Shown piece by piece: positions 52,245 to 64,000 of a stretch of DNA of 64,000 nucleotides; within the stretch, counting starts at the first letter, position 1, and each line of letters opens with the position of its first letter. A program made the position numbers and the translations under genes. This DNA comes from Rutidosis leptorrhynchoides (lineage: Eukaryota > Streptophyta > Magnoliopsida > Asterales > Asteraceae), in assembly GCF_046630445.1 (NCBI RefSeq), contig NC_092341.1, positions 257,282,001-257,346,000 of the forward strand, read 5' to 3'. Below the pieces are notes generated by a model. The model made no database searches. It saw only the letters and a program-made list of their open reading frames with translations, and had not been told where the DNA came from.

Positions 52245-55200
52245 TGAAATGTCCCGTTCTTATAGATTAAAAACGTTCCATATTAATTGATTTCGTTGCG
52301 AGGTTTTGACCTCTATATGAGACGTTTTTCAAAGACTGCATTCATTTTAAAACAAACCATAACCTTTATTCCATCAATAAAGGTTTAAAAAGCTTTACGT
52401 AGATTATCAAATAATGATAATCTAAAATATCCTGTTTACACACGACCATTACATAATGGTTTACAATACAAATATGTTACAACAAAATAAGTTTCTTGAA
52501 TGCAGTTTTTACACAATATCATACAAGCATGGACTCCAAATCTCGTCCTTATTTAAGTATGCGACAGCGGAAGCTCTTAATAATCACCTGAGAATAAACA
52601 TGCTTAAAATGTCAACAAAAATGTTGGTGAGTTATAGGTTTAACCTATATATATCAAATCGTAATAATAGACCACAAGATTTCATATTTCAATACACATC
52701 CCATACATAGAGATAAAAATCATTCATATGGTGAACACCTGGTAACCGACATTAACAAGATGCATATTTAAGAATATCCCCATCATTCCGGGACACCCTT
52801 CGGATATGATATAAATTTCGAAGTACTAAAGCATCCGGTACTTTGGATGGGGTTTGTTAGGCCCAATAGATCTATCTTTAGGATTCGCGTCAATTAGGGT
52901 GTCTGTTCCCTAATTCTTAGATTACCAGACTTAATAAAAAGGGGCATATTCGATTTCGATAATTCAACCATAGAATGTAGTTTCACGTACTTGTGTCTAT
53001 TTTGTAAATCATTTATAAAACCTGCATGTATTCTCATCCCAAAAATATTAGATTTTAAAAGTGGGACTATAACTCACTTTCACAGATTTTTACTTCGTCG
53101 GGAAGTAAGACTTGGCCACTGGTTGATTCACGAACCTATAACAATATATACATATATATCAAAGTATGTTCAAAATATATTTACAACACTTTTAATATAT
53201 TTTGATGTTTTAAGTTTATTAAGTCAGCTGTCCTCGTTAGTAACCTACAACTAGTTGTCCACAGTTAGATATACAGAAATAAATCGATAAATATTATCTT
53301 GAATCAATCCACGACCCAGTGTATACGTATCTCAGTATTGATCACAACTCAAACTATACATATTTTGGAATCAACCTCAACCCTGTATAGCTAACTCCAA
53401 CATTCACATATAGAGTGTCTATGGTTGTTCCGAAATATATATAGATGTGTCAACATGATAGGTCGAAACATTGTATACGTGTCTATGGTATCTCAAGATT
53501 ACATAATATACAATACAAGTTGATTAAGTTATGGTTGGAATATATTTGTTACCAATTTTCACGTAGCTAAAATGAGAAAAATTATCCAATCTTGTTTTAC
53601 CCATAACTTCTTCATTTTAAATCCGTTTTGAGTGAATCAAATTGCTATGGTTTCATATTGAACTCTATTTTATGAATCTAAACAGAAAAAGTATAGGTTT
53701 ATAGTCGGAAAAGTAAGTTACAAGTCGTTTTTGTAAAGGTAGTCATTTCAGTCGAAAGAACGACGTCTAGATGACCATTTTAGAAAACATACTTCCACTT
53801 TGAGTTTAACTATAATTTTTGGATATAGTTTCATGTTCATAATAAAAATCATTTTCTCAGAATAACAACTTTTAAATAAAAGTTTATCATAGTTTTTAAT
53901 TAACTAACCCAAAACAGCCCGCGGTGTTACTACGACGGCGTAAATCCGGTTTTACGGTGTTTTTCGTGTTTCCAGGTTTTAAATCATTAAGTTAGCATAT
54001 CATATAGATATAGAACATGTGTTTAGTTAATTTTAAAAGTCAAGTTAGAAGGATTAACTTTTGTTTGCGAACAAGTTTAGAATTAACTAAACTATGTTCT
54101 AGTGATTACGAGTTTAAACCTTCGAATAAGATAGTTTTATATATATGAATCGAATGATGTTATGAACATCATTACTACCTCAAGTTTAGTAGGTAAAACT
54201 ACTTGAAGTGACAAGAAATGATCTAGCTTCAAAGGATCTTGGATGGCTTGAAAGTTCTTGAAGTAGGATCATGACACAAAAACAAGTTCAAGTAAGATTT
54301 TTACTCGAATTAAGATAGTTTATAGTTATAGAAATTGAATCAAAGTTTGAATATGAATATTACCTTGAATAAGAAAGATAACCTACTGTATATAACAAAG
54401 GTTTCTTGATCTTAGATGATTACTTGGAATGGATTAGAAAGCTTGGAAGTAAATTAGTAAACTTGAAGGGATTTTTGAAGTGTTCTTGAAGTGTTCTTCC
54501 TATGATGATTATAGCTTGATTCTTGAAGTGATTTTTGATGAAGATGATGATTAATTACTGGAAAAATACGTTCATAATAGTGTGGGTGTGTTGAGAGAGA
54601 ATTAGAAAGAGAATTGGAAGTGAAATGGAGTGAATGATGAGTGGTAATTGGTGAGTGGTGAGTGGGGTTAAAAGGAGTTCTAGTTAGTTGACTAGCTCAT
54701 GGTAGAAGTTAAAATTGATTAGTCATACATGACATAATCAAGAGTGGAATTCCATGCTAGTTCCTATTGGTATATACCCATAGTAAGTACGTTTTGAACA
54801 TGTGTATAATACGGGTAAAAATACGACTAGAATTCTTGATGAAAGAAAAGAATGTGAAAGTAACTGTAACCATTTTCGTTAAGTATGAGTGTTTTGATAT
54901 ATGTCTTGAAGTCTTCCAAAAGTATTTTAATACATCTAAATACACTACATGTATATACATTTTAACTGAGTCGTTAAGTCATCGTTAGTCGTTACATGTA
55001 AGTGTTGTTTTGAAACCTTTAAGTTAACGATCTCAATTAATGCTGTTAACCCATTATTTATTATATCTAATGAGATGTTAAATTATTATATTATCATGAT
55101 ATTATGATATATTAATATATCTTAATATGATATATATACATTTAAATGTCGTTACAACGATAATCGTTACATATATGTCTCGTTTCGAAATCCTTAAGTT

Positions 55201-55494
55201 AGTAGTCTTGTTTATATGTATATAACTCATTGTTAATATACTTATGGAGATACTTACTTATCATAATCTCATGTTAACCATATGTATATCCATATATATA
55301 TCGTCATATCGTTTTTACAAGTTTTAACGTTCGTAAATCGCCGGTGAACTTGGGTGGTCAATTGTCTATATGAAACATATTTCAATTAATCAAGTCTTAA
55401 CAAGTTTGATTGCTTAACATGTTGGAAACATTTAATCATGTAAATATCAATCTCAATTAATATATATAAACATGGAAAAGTTCGGGTCACTACA
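52245..55494 (-). repeat. Element G 3' LTR
   Basis: 3250 bp. It matches the B LTR except for a diverged block at about 54183..54960, where G has its own sequence; the G 5' LTR reaches only to about the start of that block in this window. Confidence 0.93.
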
Positions 55495-55530
55495 GTACCT
55501 ACCCGTTAAATAAATTTCGTCCCGAAATTT
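55495..55530 (-). promoter_or_regulatory. Element G polypurine tract and palindrome
   Basis: The same palindrome (55512..55530) and TTAACGGGTAGGTAC (55495..55509) as in B. Confidence 0.8.
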
Positions 55531-58500
55531 TAAGCTGTTGAAGGTGTTGACGAATCTTCTGGAAATAGATGCGGGTATTTCTTCTTCATCTGATCTTCAC
55601 GCTCCCAGGTGAACTCGGGTCCTCTACGAGCATTCCATCGAACCTTAACAATTGGTATCTTGTTTTGCTTAAGTCTTTTAACCTCACGATCCATTATTTC
55701 GAGGGGTTCTTCGATGAATTGAAGTTTTTCGTTGATTTGGATTTCATCTAACGGAATAGTGAGATCTTCTTTAGCAAAACATTTCTTCAAATTCGAGACG
55801 TGGAAAGTGTTATGTACATCCGTGAGTTGTTGAGGTAACTCAAGTCGGTAAGCTACTGGTCCGACACGATCAATAATCTTGAATGGTCCAATATACCTTG
55901 GATTTAATTTCCCTCGTTTACCAAATCGAACAACGCCTTTCCAAGGTGCAACTTTAAGCATGACCATCTCTCCAATTTTAAATTCTATATCTTTTCTTTT
56001 AATTTCAGCGTAGCTATTTTGTCGACTTTGGGCGGTTTTCAACCGTTGTTGAATTTGGATGATCTTCTCGGTAGTTTCTTGTATAATCTCCGGACCCGTA
56101 ATCTGTCTATCCCCCACTTCACTCCAACAAATCGGAGACCTGCACTTTCTACCATAAAGTGCTTCAAACGGTGCCATCTCAATGCTTGAATGGTAGCTGT
56201 TGTTGTAGGAAAATTCTGCTAACGGTAGATGTCGATCCCAACTGTTTCCGAAATCAATAACACATGCTCGTAGCATGTCTTCAAGCGTTTGTATCGTCCT
56301 TTTGCTCTGCCCATCAGTTTGTGGATGATAGGCAGTACTCATGTCTAGACGAGTTCCTAATGCTTGCTGTAATGTCTGCCAGAATCTTGAAATAAATCTG
56401 CCATCCCTATCAGAGATAATAGAGATTGGTATTCCATGTCTGGAGATGACTTCCTTCAAATACAGTCGTGCTAACTTCTCCATCTTGTCATCTTCTCTTA
56501 TTGGTAGGAAGTGTGCGGATTTGGTGAGACGATCAACTATTACCCAAATAGTATCAAAACCACTTGCAGTCCTTGGCAATTTAGTGATGAAATCCATGGT
56601 AATGTTTTCCCATTTCCATTCCGGGATTTCGGGTTGTTGAAGTAGACCTGATGGTTTCTGATGCTCAGCTTTGACCTTAGAACACGTCAAACATTCTCCT
56701 ACGTATTTAGCAACATCGGCTTTCATACCCGGCCACCAAAAATGTTTCTTGAGATCCTTGTACATCTTCCCCATTCCAGGATGTATTGAGTATCTGGTTT
56801 TATGAGCTTCTCTAAGTACCATTTCTCTCATATCTCCAAATTTTGGTACCCAAATCCTTTCAGCCCTGTACCGGGTTCCGTCTTCCCGAATATCAAGATG
56901 CTTCTCCGATCCTTTGGGTATTTCATCCTTTAAATTTCCCTCTTTTAAAACTCCTTGTTGTGCCTCCTTTATTTGAGTAATAATGTTATTATGAATCATT
57001 ATATTCATAGATTTTACTCGAATGGGTTCTCTGTCCTTCCTGCTCAAGGCATCGGCTACCACATTTGCCTTCCCCGGGTGGTAACGAATCTCAAAGTCGT
57101 AATCATTCAATAATTCAATCCACCTACGCTGCCTCATATTCAGTTGTTTCTGATTAAATATGTGTTGAAGACTTTTGTGGTCGGTATATATAATACTTTT
57201 GACCCCATATAAGTAGTGCCTCCAAGTCTTTAATGCAAAAACAACCGCGCCTAATTCCAAATCATGCGTCGTATAATTTTGTTCGTGAATCTTCAATTGT
57301 CTAGACGCATAAGAAATCACCTTCGTTCGTTGCATTAATACACAACCAAGCCCTTGCTTTGATGCGTCACAATAAATCACAAAATCATCATTCCCTTCAG
57401 GCAATGACAATATAGGTGCCGTAGTTAGCTTTTTCTTTAATAACTGAAACGCTTTCTCTTGTTCATCATTCCATTCAAATTTCTTCCCTTTATGCGTTAA
57501 TGCAGTCAAGGGTTTTGCTATTCGGGAAAAGTCTTGGATGAACCTTCTGTAGTAACCAGCTAGTCCTAAAAATTGGCGTATGTGTTTCGGAGTTTTCGGG
57601 GTTTCCCACTTTTCAACAGTTTCTATCTTTGCCGGATCCACCTTAATACCTTCTTTGTTCACTATGTGACCGAGGAATTGAACTTCTTCCAACCAAAATG
57701 CACACTTTGAAAACTTAGCGTACAATTCTTCCTTCCTCAATACTTCAAACACTTTTCTCAAATGTTCACCGTGTTCTTGGTCATTCTTTGAGTAAATAAG
57801 TATGTCATCAATGAAAACAATGAGAAACTTGTCAAGGTATGGTCCACACACTCGGTTCATAAGGTCCATGAACACAGCTGGTGCATTAGTTAAACCAAAC
57901 GGCATGACCATAAACTCGTAATGACCGTAACGTGTTCTGAAAGCAGTCTTTGGAATATCATCTTCTTTCACCCGCATTTGATGATACCCGGAACGTAAGT
58001 CAATCTTTGAATAAACATACGAGCCTTGTAGTTGATCAAATAAGTCGTCGATTCTCGGTAGTGGGTAGCGGTTCTTGATGGTAAGTTTGTTCAACTCTCG
58101 ATAGTCGATACACAACCTGAATGTACCATCTTTCTTCTTGACAAACAAAACAGGAGCTCCCCACGGTGATGTGCTTGGTCGAATGAAACCACGCTCTAAA
58201 AGTTCTTGTAATTGGCTTTGCATTTCTTTCATCTCGCTGGGTGCGAGTCTGTAAGGAGCACGAGCTATTGGTGCAGCTCCTGGTACAAGATCTATTTGAA
58301 ATTCAACGGATCGATGTGGGGGTAATCCCGGTAATTCTTTCGGAAATACATCGGGAAATTCTTTTGCGACGGGAACATCATTGATGCTCTTTTCTTCAGT
58401 TTGTACTTTCTCGACGTGTGTTAGAACAGCATAGCAACCTTTTCTTATTAGTTTTTGTGCCTTCAAATTACTAATAAGATGTAGCTTCGTGTTTCCCTTT

Positions 58501-60101
58501 TCTCCGTACACCATTAAGGGTTTTCCTTTTTCTCGTATAATGCGAATTGCATTTTTGTAACAAACGATCTCTGCTTTCACTTCTTTCAACCAGTCCATAC
58601 CGATTATCACATCAAAACTCCCTAACTCTACTGGTATCAAATCAATCTTAAATGTTTCGCTAACCAGTTTAATTTCTCGATTCCGACATATATTATCTGC
58701 TGAAATTAATTTACCATTTGCTAATTCGAGTAAAAATTTACTATCCAAAGGCGTCAATGGACAACTTAATTTAGCACAAAAATCTCTACTCATATAGCTT
58801 CTATCCGCACCCGAATCAAATAAAACGTAAGCAGATTTATTGTCAATAAGAAACGTACCCGTAACAAGCTCCGGGTCTTCCTGTGCCTCTGCCGCATTAA
58901 TATTGAAAACTCTTCCGCGGCCTTGTCCATTCGTGTTCTCCTGGTTCGGGCAATTTCTAATAATGTGGCCCGGTTTTCCACATTTATAACAAACTACATT
59001 GGCATAACTTGCTCCGACACCACTTGCTCCGCCATTACTCGTTCCGACACCATTTGTTCCTTTCGTTCTGTTAACCCCTGGTCCGTAGTCATCACACTTC
59101 GCCGCGCTATGACCATTTATTTTACACTTGTTGCAAAATTTGGTGCAGAACCCCGAGTGATACTTTTTACACCTTTGGCATAGCTGCTTCTGATTGTTGT
59201 TGTTGTTGCGGTTATTATTGTTGTTAAGATGATTGTTGTGGTTGCTGTTGTTGTTGTTGTTGTTGTTGGGCCGTTTGTTGTAGTTGCGATTGATGTTGCG
59301 ATTGTTAGGATAGTTGTTGCGATTATTGTTACAATTGCTGTTGTTATTGTATTGGTGATTCTTATCACCGTTTTCCTCCCACTTTCTTTTGACTTGCTTC
59401 ACATTGGCCTCTTCAGTAGTCTGTTCTTTAATTCTTTCTTCAATCTGGTTCACTAGTTTGTGAGCCATTCTACATGCCTGTTGTATGGAGGCGGGCTCGT
59501 GTGAACTTATATCTTCTTGGATTCTTTCCGGTAATCCTTTCACAAACGCGTCGATCTTCTCTTCCTCATCTTCGAATGCTCCCGGACACAATAGGCACAA
59601 TTCTGTGAATCGTCTTTCATACGTGGTAATATCAAATCCTTGGGTTCGTAACCCTCTAAGTTCTGTCTTGAGCTTATTGACCTCGGTTCTGGGACGGTAC
59701 TTTTCGTTCATCAAGTGCTTGAATGCTGACCACGGTAGTGCGTACGCATCGTCTTGTCCCACTTGCTCTAGATAGGTATTCCACCATGTTAATGCAGAAC
59801 CTGTGAAGGTATGCGTAGCGTACTTCACTTTGTCCTCTTCAGTACACTTACTTATGGCAAACACCGATTCGACCTTCTCGGTCCACCGTTTCAATCCGAT
59901 CGGTCCTTCGGTTCCATCAAATTCCAAAGGTTTGCAGGCAGTGAATTCTTTGTAGGTGCATCCTACACGATTTCCTGTACTGCTAGATCCAAGGTTATTG
60001 TTGGTATGTAGCGCAGCCTGTACTGCTGCTATGTTTGAAGCTAGAAAAGTACGGAATTCCTCTTCATTCATATTCACGGTGTGTCGAGTAGTCGGTGCCA
60101 T
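55530..60101 (-). CDS. Gag-pol polyprotein of element G (uninterrupted; integrase Glu replaced by Lys)
   Basis: Open for 1535 codons from an ATG at 60137; I place the start at 60101 (MAPTTRH), where the conserved protein begins. Numbering from 60137: gag about 60..235, Asn-rich linker about 255..315, three Cys-rich knuckles about 320..405 (last [14 protein letters not shown]), protease D441 (DSGA), RT with [12 protein letters not shown] and D777/D778 (FIDD), RNase H D924 (YCDAS) with TDHKS, integrase HHCC finger (ECLTC), D1182 (MDF) and D1243 (SDRD), and a chromodomain-like tail ([19 protein letters not shown]). With exactly 35 residues after D1243, where the DD35E Glu is expected (GQSER in relatives), it has K1279. 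All other landmarks look sound. It should make structural protein and reverse transcriptase, but integration activity is doubtful. Confidence 0.93.
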   Translation of the reverse strand: MAPTTRHTVNMNEEEFRTFLASNIAAVQAALHTNNNLGSSSTGNRVGCTYKEFTACKPLEFDGTEGPIGLKRWTEKVESVFAISKCTEEDKVKYATHTFTGSALTWWNTYLEQVGQDDAYALPWSAFKHLMNEKYRPRTEVNKLKTELRGLRTQGFDITTYERRFTELCLLCPGAFEDEEEKIDAFVKGLPERIQEDISSHEPASIQQACRMAHKLVNQIEERIKEQTTEEANVKQVKRKWEENGDKNHQYNNNSNCNNNRNNYPNNRNINRNYNKRPNNNNNNNSNHNNHLNNNNNRNNNNNQKQLCQRCKKYHSGFCTKFCNKCKINGHSAAKCDDYGPGVNRTKGTNGVGTSNGGASGVGASYANVVCYKCGKPGHIIRNCPNQENTNGQGRGRVFNINAAEAQEDPELVTGTFLIDNKSAYVLFDSGADRSYMSRDFCAKLSCPLTPLDSKFLLELANGKLISADNICRNREIKLVSETFKIDLIPVELGSFDVIIGMDWLKEVKAEIVCYKNAIRIIREKGKPLMVYGEKGNTKLHLISNLKAQKLIRKGCYAVLTHVEKVQTEEKSINDVPVAKEFPDVFPKELPGLPPHRSVEFQIDLVPGAAPIARAPYRLAPSEMKEMQSQLQELLERGFIRPSTSPWGAPVLFVKKKDGTFRLCIDYRELNKLTIKNRYPLPRIDDLFDQLQGSYVYSKIDLRSGYHQMRVKEDDIPKTAFRTRYGHYEFMVMPFGLTNAPAVFMDLMNRVCGPYLDKFLIVFIDDILIYSKNDQEHGEHLRKVFEVLRKEELYAKFSKCAFWLEEVQFLGHIVNKEGIKVDPAKIETVEKWETPKTPKHIRQFLGLAGYYRRFIQDFSRIAKPLTALTHKGKKFEWNDEQEKAFQLLKKKLTTAPILSLPEGNDDFVIYCDASKQGLGCVLMQRTKVISYASRQLKIHEQNYTTHDLELGAVVFALKTWRHYLYGVKSIIYTDHKSLQHIFNQKQLNMRQRRWIELLNDYDFEIRYHPGKANVVADALSRKDREPIRVKSMNIMIHNNIITQIKEAQQGVLKEGNLKDEIPKGSEKHLDIREDGTRYRAERIWVPKFGDMREMVLREAHKTRYSIHPGMGKMYKDLKKHFWWPGMKADVAKYVGECLTCSKVKAEHQKPSGLLQQPEIPEWKWENITMDFITKLPRTASGFDTIWVIVDRLTKSAHFLPIREDDKMEKLARLYLKEVISRHGIPISIISDRDGRFISRFWQTLQQALGTRLDMSTAYHPQTDGQSKRTIQTLEDMLRACVIDFGNSWDRHLPLAEFSYNNSYHSSIEMAPFEALYGRKCRSPICWSEVGDRQITGPEIIQETTEKIIQIQQRLKTAQSRQNSYAEIKRKDIEFKIGEMVMLKVAPWKGVVRFGKRGKLNPRYIGPFKIIDRVGPVAYRLELPQQLTDVHNTFHVSNLKKCFAKEDLTIPLDEIQINEKLQFIEEPLEIMDREVKRLKQNKIPIVKVRWNARRGPEFTWEREDQMKKKYPHLFPEDSSTPSTA

Positions 60102-60239
60102 TTCCTTCAAAATAGTTAAATGGAACAAGTTAATCATACAGAATATTAAGAGTAGTTAATAGTATTTCGTAGCATAATATGAACTCATTTATAAAAGCTT
60201 TTTCTTCATATTAGCGTTTTATAAGTTTAAATTCGGGTA

Positions 60240-60254
60240 GTACCTACCCTTTAA
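60240..60254 (-). promoter_or_regulatory. Internal polypurine-tract-like motif in G
   Basis: Same place as in B, with one base changed (AAAGGGTAGG in place of AACGGGTAGG). The gap 60138..60442 is otherwise non-coding. Confidence 0.5.
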
Positions 60255-60442
60255 GTTCATACTTAGTAGCTAATATACAATTCAACTACTACAATTCTAT
60301 ATGAAAAACTGATTATAATAATATTTCGCCTTCAAACTTTTACACAATATTTTACAAACTTACAATACCGCTTATTTTACATATAGCATGAAATATAGCA
60401 CACAATAAATTTGATACAAGATGGTTGTGAAGATAATTCTAG

Positions 60443-61125
60443 CTAGTACACAAGTCGTTCAGCAAAGGCAATAAAGACACGTAATTCATACGTCCAGAAA
60501 CAAGTCATGCATTCTGGTTTTACTAGGATTACTTCCCATCCTTGGTCTTGTGGAACATAACCGTTATGGCCGTTGATAAGACAGCGTGTTGTAACGTCGT
60601 CAAAGGGACGAGGGTTACGTAATGTCCAACAGTCCCGTAACAATCTAAAAACCTCATTTCTTACCCCAATTACCGACTCCGTCACTTGTGGGAACGTTTT
60701 GTTTAATAGTTGTAGCCCGATGTTCTTGTTCTCACTTTGGTGAGAAGCGAACATTACTAATCCGTAAGCATAACATGCTTCTTTATGTTGCATGTTAGCC
60801 GCTTTTTCTAAATCACGAAGTCCAATATTCGGATATATTGAGTCAAAATAATTTCTTAACCCATTGCGTAAAATAGCATTTGGGTTCCCCGCAATATATG
60901 CATCAAAGTAAACACATCGTAACTTATGGATTTCCCAATGTGATATCCCCCATCTTTCGAACGAAAGCCTTTATAAACCAAGGCATTCTTGGAACGTTCT
61001 TCGAATGTCTTACAAACTGATCTCGCCTTAAATAGTTGTGCCGAAGAATTCTGACCGACTCTAGACAAGATTTCATCAATCATGTCTCCGGGTAGGTCTC
61101 TTAAAATATTGGGTTGTCTATCCAT
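60443..61125 (-). pseudogene. Captured F-box gene of element G, frameshifted
   Basis: Same gene as 12860..13543. The F-box half (60856..61125, MDRQPNILRDLPGD) runs out of frame after YKGFRSK because G lacks 2 nt near 60970 relative to B; the second half is open from 60793 to 60443. Few amino-acid changes separate the two copies elsewhere. Confidence 0.8.
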
Positions 61126-61260
61126 TTTGTGTTTTTATACTGTAAAATAGACAAGAGTTAGATTCATAAAAAATACTTATTAATACAAGCAATTTTTACA
61201 TATATCATAAAGCATAAGCACACTATATTACATATATTACACCACACGAATACAACTATC

Positions 61261-61875
61261 TTATTCCGACTCACTTGTTTCTTCTTCTTCGGTTTTGGTT
61301 CGTTTTGCCAAGTTTCTAGGGATATATGATGTTCCCCTAATACGAGCCGTCGTTATCCACATTGGTTTAGAAAAACCTGGTGGTTTAGAGGTTCCCGGGT
61401 CATTGTTACAACTTAAGGACTTCGGGGGTTGACGATACATATAAAGTTCATCGGGGTTGGAATTAGATTTCTCTATTTTTATGCCCTTTCCCTTATTATT
61501 TTCTTTTGCCTTTTTAAATTCAGTTGGGGTAATTTCTATAACATCATCGGAATTCTCGTCGGAATCCGATTCATCGGAGAATTGGTAATCCTCCCAATAT
61601 TTTGCTTCCTTGGCGGAAACACCATTGACCATAATTAACCTTGGTCGGTTGGTTGGGGATTTTCTTTTACTTAACTGTTTTATTATTTCCCCCACCGGTT
61701 CTATTTCTTCATCAGGTTCCGATTCTTCTTCCGGTTCCGATTCTTCTTCCGGTTCCGACTCTTCTTCCGGTTCCTCTTCGGGAACTTGTGAATCAGTCCA
61801 CGAATCATTCCAATTTACATTTGACTCTTCATTATTATTAGGTGAGTCAATGGGACTTGTTCTAGAGGTAGACAT
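61261..61875 (-). CDS. Acidic low-complexity ORF of element G
   Basis: 204 residues, start MSTSRTSP, with EEESEPEEESEP repeats near residues 32..56, VNGVSAKEAKYWEDYQF, SDESDSDENSDD and a Lys/Glu-rich end. It is the full form of the ORF that is frameshifted at its end in B. Function unknown; probably disordered. It is the first ORF after the leader and so the best placed for translation from genomic RNA. Confidence 0.6.
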   Translation of the reverse strand: MSTSRTSPIDSPNNNEESNVNWNDSWTDSQVPEEEPEEESEPEEESEPEEESEPDEEIEPVGEIIKQLSKRKSPTNRPRLIMVNGVSAKEAKYWEDYQFSDESDSDENSDDVIEITPTEFKKAKENNKGKGIKIEKSNSNPDELYMYRQPPKSLSCNNDPGTSKPPGFSKPMWITTARIRGTSYIPRNLAKRTKTEEEETSESE

Positions 61876-62070
61876 CTATCACATAATATCAAACACGTTA
61901 AGAGATTAATATATCACATAATATTCACATGTTAAAAATATATAGTTTTCAACAAAATTTGTTAAGCAATCATTTTTCAAGTAAACACGGTCGAAGTCCA
62001 GACTCACTAATGCATCCTAACAAACTCGATAAGACACACTAATGCAAAATTCTGGTTCTCTAAGACCAAC

Positions 62071-62082
62071 GCTCGGATACCA
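62071..62082 (-). promoter_or_regulatory. Element G primer-binding site (one mismatch)
   Basis: The minus strand reads TGGTATCCGAGC, the same one-base variant as in B. Confidence 0.85.
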
Positions 62083-62084
62083 AC

Positions 62085-64000
62085 TGAAATGTCCCGTTCT
62101 TATTGATTAAAAACGTTCCATATTAATTAATTTCGTTGCGAGGTTTTGACCTCTATATGAGACGTTTTTCAAAGACTGCATTCATTTTAAAACAAACCAT
62201 AACCTTTATTCCATCAATAAAGGTTTAAAAAGCTTTACGTAGATTATCAAATAATGATAATCTAAAATATCCTGTTTACACACGACCATTACATAATGGT
62301 TTACAATACAAATATGTTACAACAAAATAAGTTTCTTGAATGCAGTTTTTACACAATATCATACAAGCATGGACTCTAAATCTCGTCCTTATTTAAGTAT
62401 GCGACAGCGGAAGCTCTGAATAATCACCTAAGAATAAACATGCTTAAAATGTCAACAAAAATGTTGGTGAGTTATAGGTTTAACCTATATATATCAAATC
62501 GTAATAATAGACCACAAGATTTCATATTTCAATACACATCCCATACATAGAGATAAAAATCATTCATATGGTGAACACCTGGTAACCGACATTAACAAGA
62601 TGCATATTTAAGAATATCCCCATCATTCCGGGACACCCTTCGGATATGATATAAATTTCGAAGTACTAAAGCATCCGGTACTTTGGATGGGGTTTGTTAG
62701 GCCCAATAGATCTATCTTTAGGATTCGCGTCAATTAGGGTGTCTGTTCCCTAATTCTTAGATTACCAGACTTAATAAAAAGGGGCATATTCGATTTCGAT
62801 AATTCAACCATAGAATGTAGTTTCACGTACTTGTGTCTATTTTGTAAATCATTTATAAAACCTGCATGTATACTCATCCCAAAAATATTAGATTTTAAAA
62901 GTGGGACTATAACTCACTTTCACAGATTTTTACTTCATCGGGAAGTAAGACTTGGCCACTGGTTGATTCACGAACCTATAACAATATATACATATATATC
63001 AAAGTATGTTCAAAATATATTTACAACACTTTTAATATATTTTGATGTTTTAAGTTTATTAAGTCAGCTGTCCTCGTTAGTAACCTACAACTAGTTGTCC
63101 ACAGTTAGATATACAGAAATAAATCGATAAATATTATCTTGAATCAATCCACGACCCAGTGTATACGTATCTCAGTATTGATCACAACTCAAACTATACA
63201 TATTTTGGAATCAACCTCAACCCTGTATAGCTAACTCCAACATTCACATATAGAGTGTCTATGGTTGTTCCGAAATATATATAGATGTGTCAACATGATA
63301 GGTCGAAACATTGTATACGTGTCTATGGTATCTCAAGATTACATAATATACAATACAAGTTGATTAAGTTATGGTTGGAATATATTTGTTACCAATTTTC
63401 ACGTAGCTAAAATGAGAAAAATTATCCAATCTTGTTTTACCCATAACTTCTTCATTTTAAATCCGTTTTGAGTGAATCAAATTGCTATGGTTTCATATTG
63501 AACTCTATTTTATGAATCTAAACAGAAAAAGTATAGGTTTATAGTCGGAAAAATAAGTTACAAGTCGTTTTTGTAAAGGTAGTCATTTCAGTCGAAAGAA
63601 CGACGTCTAGATGACCATTTTAGAAAACATACTTCCACTTTGAGTTTAACTATAATTTTTGGATATAGTTTCATGTTCATAATAAAAATCATTTTCTCAG
63701 AATAACAACTTTTAAATCAAAGTTTATCATAGTTTTTAATTAACTAACCCAAAACAGCCCGCGGTGTTACTACGACGGCGTAAATCCGGTTTTACGGTGT
63801 TTTTCGTGTTTCCAGGTTTTAAATCATTAAGTTAGCATATCATATAGATATAGAACATGTGTTTAGTTAATTTTAAAAGTCAAGTTAGAAGGATTAACTT
63901 TTGTTTGCGAACAAGTTTAGAATTAACTAAACTATGTTCTAGTGATTACGAGTTTAAACCTTCGAATAAGATAGTTTTATATATATGAATCGAATGATGT
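62085..64000 (-). repeat. Element G 5' LTR, partial
   Basis: Matches 52245..54160 closely and is cut by the window edge. Confidence 0.93.

Larger units (their letters stand above)
52245..64000 (-). mobile_element. Element G: Ty3/gypsy sister of B with open gag-pol (runs off window)
   Basis: 3' LTR 52245..55494, polypurine tract, gag-pol 55530..60101, internal tract-like motif, F-box pseudogene, acidic ORF, PBS, and 1916 bp of the 5' LTR (62085..64000). It inserted into element F. Organisation equals B. The right target copy is beyond the window. Confidence 0.93.

Overview
The window is plant nuclear DNA from a eudicot. Element types and the F-box gene type carried by two of them suggest Asteraceae, which is inference because nothing in the sequence names the species. 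It is AT-rich and dominated by LTR retrotransposons with long TA and TTA microsatellites. I see one ordinary host gene: a two-exon Pollen Ole e 1 / proline-rich cell-wall protein gene at 30923..32710 (+).

Left block (1..30363) is a four-level nest that can be unpicked from target-site duplications (TSDs). The 3' end of a copia element of likely SIRE/Maximus type (env-like pseudogene 26942..29743, LTR 29839..30363) was hit by element C, of which one LTR is visible (1..1443 plus 26717..26941). Element A (1444..26716, TSD TTAAC) inserted into that LTR. Element B (4649..17760, minus strand, TSD GAACA, two 3257-bp LTRs) inserted into the 5' LTR of A.

Middle block (30364..47915) holds the host gene. 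It is followed by short non-autonomous elements bounded by inverted repeats and embedded in TA microsatellites (E, H1, H2), with a 183-bp direct duplication (X1, X2). The LTR element D (34786..42874, minus, TSD GTTGA) sits inside E. After these comes an internally deleted copia pseudogene (46007..47525).

Right block (47916..64000) starts with element F (plus strand, 5' LTR 47916..51071, PBS and a short ORF). F is interrupted at 52245 by element G, a sister of B running off the right edge. G has an uninterrupted 1535-residue gag-pol ORF.

The most interesting system is the A/B/F/G family. All share leader, PBS position and a conserved 3' palindrome plus polypurine tract. Between the PBS and a second, internal copy of the polypurine-tract motif they have a slot that holds different cargo. 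In B and G it holds an acidic ORF and an F-box gene of the At2g35280-like type. In A and F it holds an unrelated coiled-coil ORF. In both B and G the integrase position expected to be the catalytic Glu of DD35E is Lys. B keeps an open F-box frame but has a broken gag-pol; G is the reverse. This pattern fits a family of partly defective copies that depend on one another or on an intact relative for movement.
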